Assembly (NCBI GenBank): GCA_963995525.1
Contig: OZ023211.1
Coordinates: forward strand, 55,352,564-55,416,563
Direction: 5' to 3'
DNA: 64,000 nt
Origin: Escarpia spicata
Taxonomy: Eukaryota > Annelida > Polychaeta > Sabellida > Siboglinidae
The notes under the pieces are model-generated. The model was not told where the DNA came from and did no database searches. It saw only the letters and a list, made by a program, of their open reading frames with translations. The number at the start of each line of letters is the position of its first letter. Positions within the stretch are counted from its first letter, which is position 1. The position numbers were made by a program, and so were the translations under genes. Below, in pieces: positions 1 to 64,000 of the stretch.

Positions 1-42
1 ATGTGGCATGCTCTGTTATGAGCTATACAAGTATTCGCGAAC

Positions 43-61637
<61,595 letters not shown>

Positions 61638-61722
61638 GGCAGTAGGTGTCTGAAAGTAACGGAGGATCGTTAGCTGAGGATCTTTAAGAAGTGTACTTGC
61701 ATCTTAGATATAACTAAAGACG
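61638..61722 (-). promoter_or_regulatory. Putative 5' UTR acceptor and upstream flank
   Basis: Reading the minus strand, a pyrimidine-rich tract ends in CAG at 61650, leaving a 12-nt leader before the ATG. This suggests a spliced leader or 5' UTR intron. I see no convincing TATA box or initiator in this flank; SINE copy b begins 86 bp upstream of the ATG. Confidence 0.35.
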
Positions 61723-62035
61723 TAAGTAAGTTCTTATATAGCGCAGTATCCAGTCCCCAGAACTGCTCAAAGCCTTTACACATTACTGTATGCCAGACCT
61801 GTTCAATCGAACACCATTTCGACTTCTCTAGCCACGTTGCATTTAATGCGCGAAGATAATCGTACACAACTTTCCACAAATGTCTATAGCCTGGTACTCA
61901 TTCTTACAGCTGAGTCAACTGGAGCACCATACAGTGAACGAACTTGTCGAAAATTCAACGCAGCAGCACAGGATTCGAACCCGGGTTCTCTCGGTCGAGA
62001 GTACGAAACTCTTCAGTACTGAACCACTTCGCTCC
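61723..62035 (-). mobile_element. tRNA-derived SINE, copy b
   Basis: Full-length on the minus strand: A-box-like TGGTTCAGTACTG near 62025, a perfect-looking B box GGTTCGAATCC near 61975, a body, and the common tail with GCGCTATATAAGAACTTAC. Lies 86 bp upstream of the start codon of the large gene, in the same orientation. Confidence 0.85.
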
Positions 62036-62266
62036 AACTATAGAATGACTATGAATTAGTGAATTGTAACATACGCAAACGTTTATCATGTGTTAAACGT
62101 AAATGCAACGGTTGTTAAGATTATTGTAAGGGACGTGCACCTGCCCCTTAGTATCCATTACGTGGGATTGTAAAATACAGAACAAGAAGATTGTTTTATA
62201 TGCGAAAATTCAGGCCTACGCTAGAATACAAAAAATATACTTTGTTTTGACTAAAATGTAAAATGA
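62036..62266. other. Spacer between SINE copies, nothing seen
   Basis: AT-rich sequence upstream of the gene; no promoter element recognised. Confidence 0.5.
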
Positions 62267-62427
62267 AAAGGTAAGTTATTATACAGCGCAGAATCAAGTC
62301 CTTAGAACTGTTCAAAGCGCTTTATTCTTTACTCCCCGGCAGACCTGTTCAATCGAACACCAACTCGACTTTACCAGGGGGAATTCAGCCACGATGCAAT
62401 TAATGCTCGAAGACTGTTCTGACCTAT
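62267..62427 (-). mobile_element. SINE, copy c (tail part)
   Basis: Shares TACAGCGCAG, TCAAAGCGCTTTA, CAGACCTGTTCAATCGAACAC and TTCAGCCACGATGCAATTAA with copies a and b. Lacks the tRNA-like head. Confidence 0.75.
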
Positions 62428-63189
62428 ATTATCTCATTTAATGTTTCACAGTTCTGCATATTCAGATTTGTCTACACCGATGTTCCTATGATGTTAGTTT
62501 TAAAATTTTTGAAATTTTTTGAGTGAAACGAAACGCTCGATTTGGTGCAATTTGGAACATTGAAACGTAAAATATAAGTAGAATAAATCAGTTGAATCAT
62601 CATAAGAACTCGTCTTTACCGCACCTGGCCGTCAGGTATTGTACAATATGGGTTCTATGTCTATTGGTAAAGTCGGGCAGGTGTGACGGAAAGATGGTGA
62701 CTACTAAAATTCACAGCGGTTCGTTTCTGCCTTTCACCAAGTGCAGCAATATATCAAAGGAACATAAAAAGTACTCGAATGACGCACCCGAGTTCCGTCT
62801 GAATCTACATGCCAGCCGCCTTTGAATCATTGGTATACTGCGCATGGCATAAGTTTTTTTGGTAGGCATCTGGTGGTAGTAGCCAAAGTGCATTTTAGCA
62901 TACATATTTTATTGTGTGTCTTTATTACAGTTAGCGCCTTTATGAGTAAAGGTTACAACTACAGAAAATAAACATTGCTAAAAGACGCTGTGAATAAATG
63001 CAACAACGAATCCTCCAATGAGTTGGATGATAATATCTAAACTGCGTTTTGGCTCATCGTTTTAGAAAATGAACATAAATCCTTCCTCGTATCTACTTCG
63101 AGTATGTCATGCGAGCACAATTATTATTATTACTTGTCACAGGGCCCTGCCAACAATTAAGCAAATAAAGTGGAACAATGGACCGCCTC
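62428..63189. other. Upstream flank, nothing recognised
   Basis: AT-rich, no gene found on either strand. Confidence 0.5.
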
Positions 63190-63250
63190 ACCCACTCACA
63201 CACACATACACACACACACACACACACACGCACGCACGCACACGCACGCA

Positions 63251-63282
<32 letters not shown>

Positions 63283-63410
63283 CACACACTCTCTCTCTCT
63301 CGTTCTCCCCCCCTCTCTCTCTCCCTTTTTCTCTCTCTCCCTCCTCCCCCCTTTCTCTATCATTTAATCACCCACTCACTCTCCCCCTTCCCCTCTCTCT
63401 TTTTGCCCCC
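63190..63410. repeat. CA, CT and CCCT simple repeats
   Basis: A CA/CACG run (63195-63290) passes into CTCTCT and pyrimidine-rich sequence, just before the retrotransposon 3' end. Confidence 0.92.
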
Positions 63411-63426
63411 TTATATATAAGCAGAA

Positions 63427-63702
63427 GAGAAGATCAGCACAGAAGTACAGAGAAGAAGGTGGAATTGGATCGGGCATGTGCTGAGAAAGAAGGCCCAAAA
63501 CCACTGCCTGACAGCACTGACATGGACGCCGGAAGGAACAAGAAAAGTTGGTCGACCAAAAACAACGTGGAGAACCACAGTGGAAAAAGAACGGAAGCAA
63601 CTGGGCTGGGCAACATGGAGCAAAGCCAGACACATAGCCGTTGACAGGGCGAGGTGGCGGAGTCGCACAGCAGCCTTATGGGCCACAAGGCCCGAAGAGG
63701 AT
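63427..63702 (+). mobile_element. RTE-like retrotransposon 3' end (C-terminal coding part)
   Basis: Plus-strand frame reads RRWNWIGHVLRKK, LTWTPEGTRKVGRPK, TTWR, VDRARWR and LWATRPEEDR, the same C-terminal family as the element at 8.15-10.19 kb (RWRWIGHI, WTPEGKRK) but not a close copy. Only the last ~90 codons are present; flanked by simple repeats on both sides. Confidence 0.82.
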
Positions 63703-63890
63703 AGGTACATATATATATATATCTCTCGCGCGCGCTTTCTCTTGTTTTCTGTCTATCTTTGTCTAAAACTCTCTCTCCACCTCTCTCTCTCCCTCTCTCC
63801 CATCCTCCGTCTCTCGCTCCCTCCCTCGCTCTCTTGCACGCACCCACGCACGCACCCACGCACGCACGCACACACACACGCGCTCACTAC
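63703..63890. repeat. TA, CT and CACG simple repeats
   Basis: Short TA run, CTCTCT/CTCC tract and CACG repeats to about 63885, followed by ordinary sequence to the window end. Confidence 0.9.
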
Positions 63891-64000
63891 GTTGATAACA
63901 CTTTTGCTGTTACTCATAACTGACATACGCGGCTACTTATTGAACACTAGATGCAGTGTCCCGCAGTGTGTGAACCCATCATACACGTCATTATCACACC

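Noticed and set aside
61960..62030. tRNA gene candidate from A- and B-box-like words
   Set aside because: No cloverleaf with paired acceptor stem; it is the head of a SINE with a shared tail in four copies.

Overview
The window is animal nuclear DNA. It has long introns with GT-AG borders, dense microsatellites, and several decayed non-LTR retrotransposons, tRNA-derived SINEs and DNA transposons. The domain mix (thyroglobulin type-1, Kunitz, antistasin, WAP) and the repeat content fit a marine invertebrate. A mollusc or other lophotrochozoan is my best guess, but nothing in the window proves it.

One gene fills almost the whole window, on the minus strand. I could join 43 coding exons by hand from a signal-peptide exon at 61637-61541 to a cysteine-rich exon at 207-43. 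All joins keep phase and give 6361 coding bases (about 2,120 codons) without a stop. The gene runs on beyond base 1, so its 3' end is missing. The predicted secreted protein has, in order: signal peptide; three thyroglobulin type-1 (TY-1) domains with two Thr/Pro-rich linkers; an array of 15 units, each made of an optional Kunitz domain, a seven-cysteine antistasin-like segment and a five-cysteine mini-module; two WAP domains; and an eight-cysteine module. Eleven units carry a Kunitz domain and four do not. It looks like a multi-head protease inhibitor: thyropin-type TY-1 domains are known against cysteine proteases, and Kunitz, antistasin and WAP domains mostly against serine proteases. Actual targets cannot be read from sequence.

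The array is built from a two-exon cassette. Exon A (Kunitz plus antistasin-like) runs phase 1 to 0 and exon B (mini-module) runs phase 0 to 1, so any whole cassette can be copied without breaking the frame. Recent copying is visible. A ~4.14 kb block is present twice in tandem (about 13.69-17.82 kb and 17.83-21.97 kb), with both breakpoints inside Kunitz exons, so the middle Kunitz exon is a chimera. Older copying is visible at 10.8-13.0 kb, at 26.9/28.9 kb (where a decayed exon copy remains) and in the TY-1 pair at 43-44.6 kb. Cysteine numbers stay even over exon A plus exon B even where cysteines were lost, which suggests the two exons encode one disulfide-linked fold.

Introns hold most of the rest: an RTE-like retrotransposon (8.15-10.19 kb), a CR1-like one (39.43-41.69 kb) with two further 3' ends, an L2-like one (52.4-53.49 kb), a hAT element with 8-bp target duplication (47499-48744), a transposon-like region with a CXC-type cysteine motif (58.4-60.16 kb), four SINE copies, a ~100-bp-arm foldback element (28572-28798) and many simple repeats. 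The right end (62-64 kb), upstream of the gene, holds SINE pieces and an RTE 3' end on the plus strand. I found no second host gene, no tRNA or rRNA gene and no CRISPR array.
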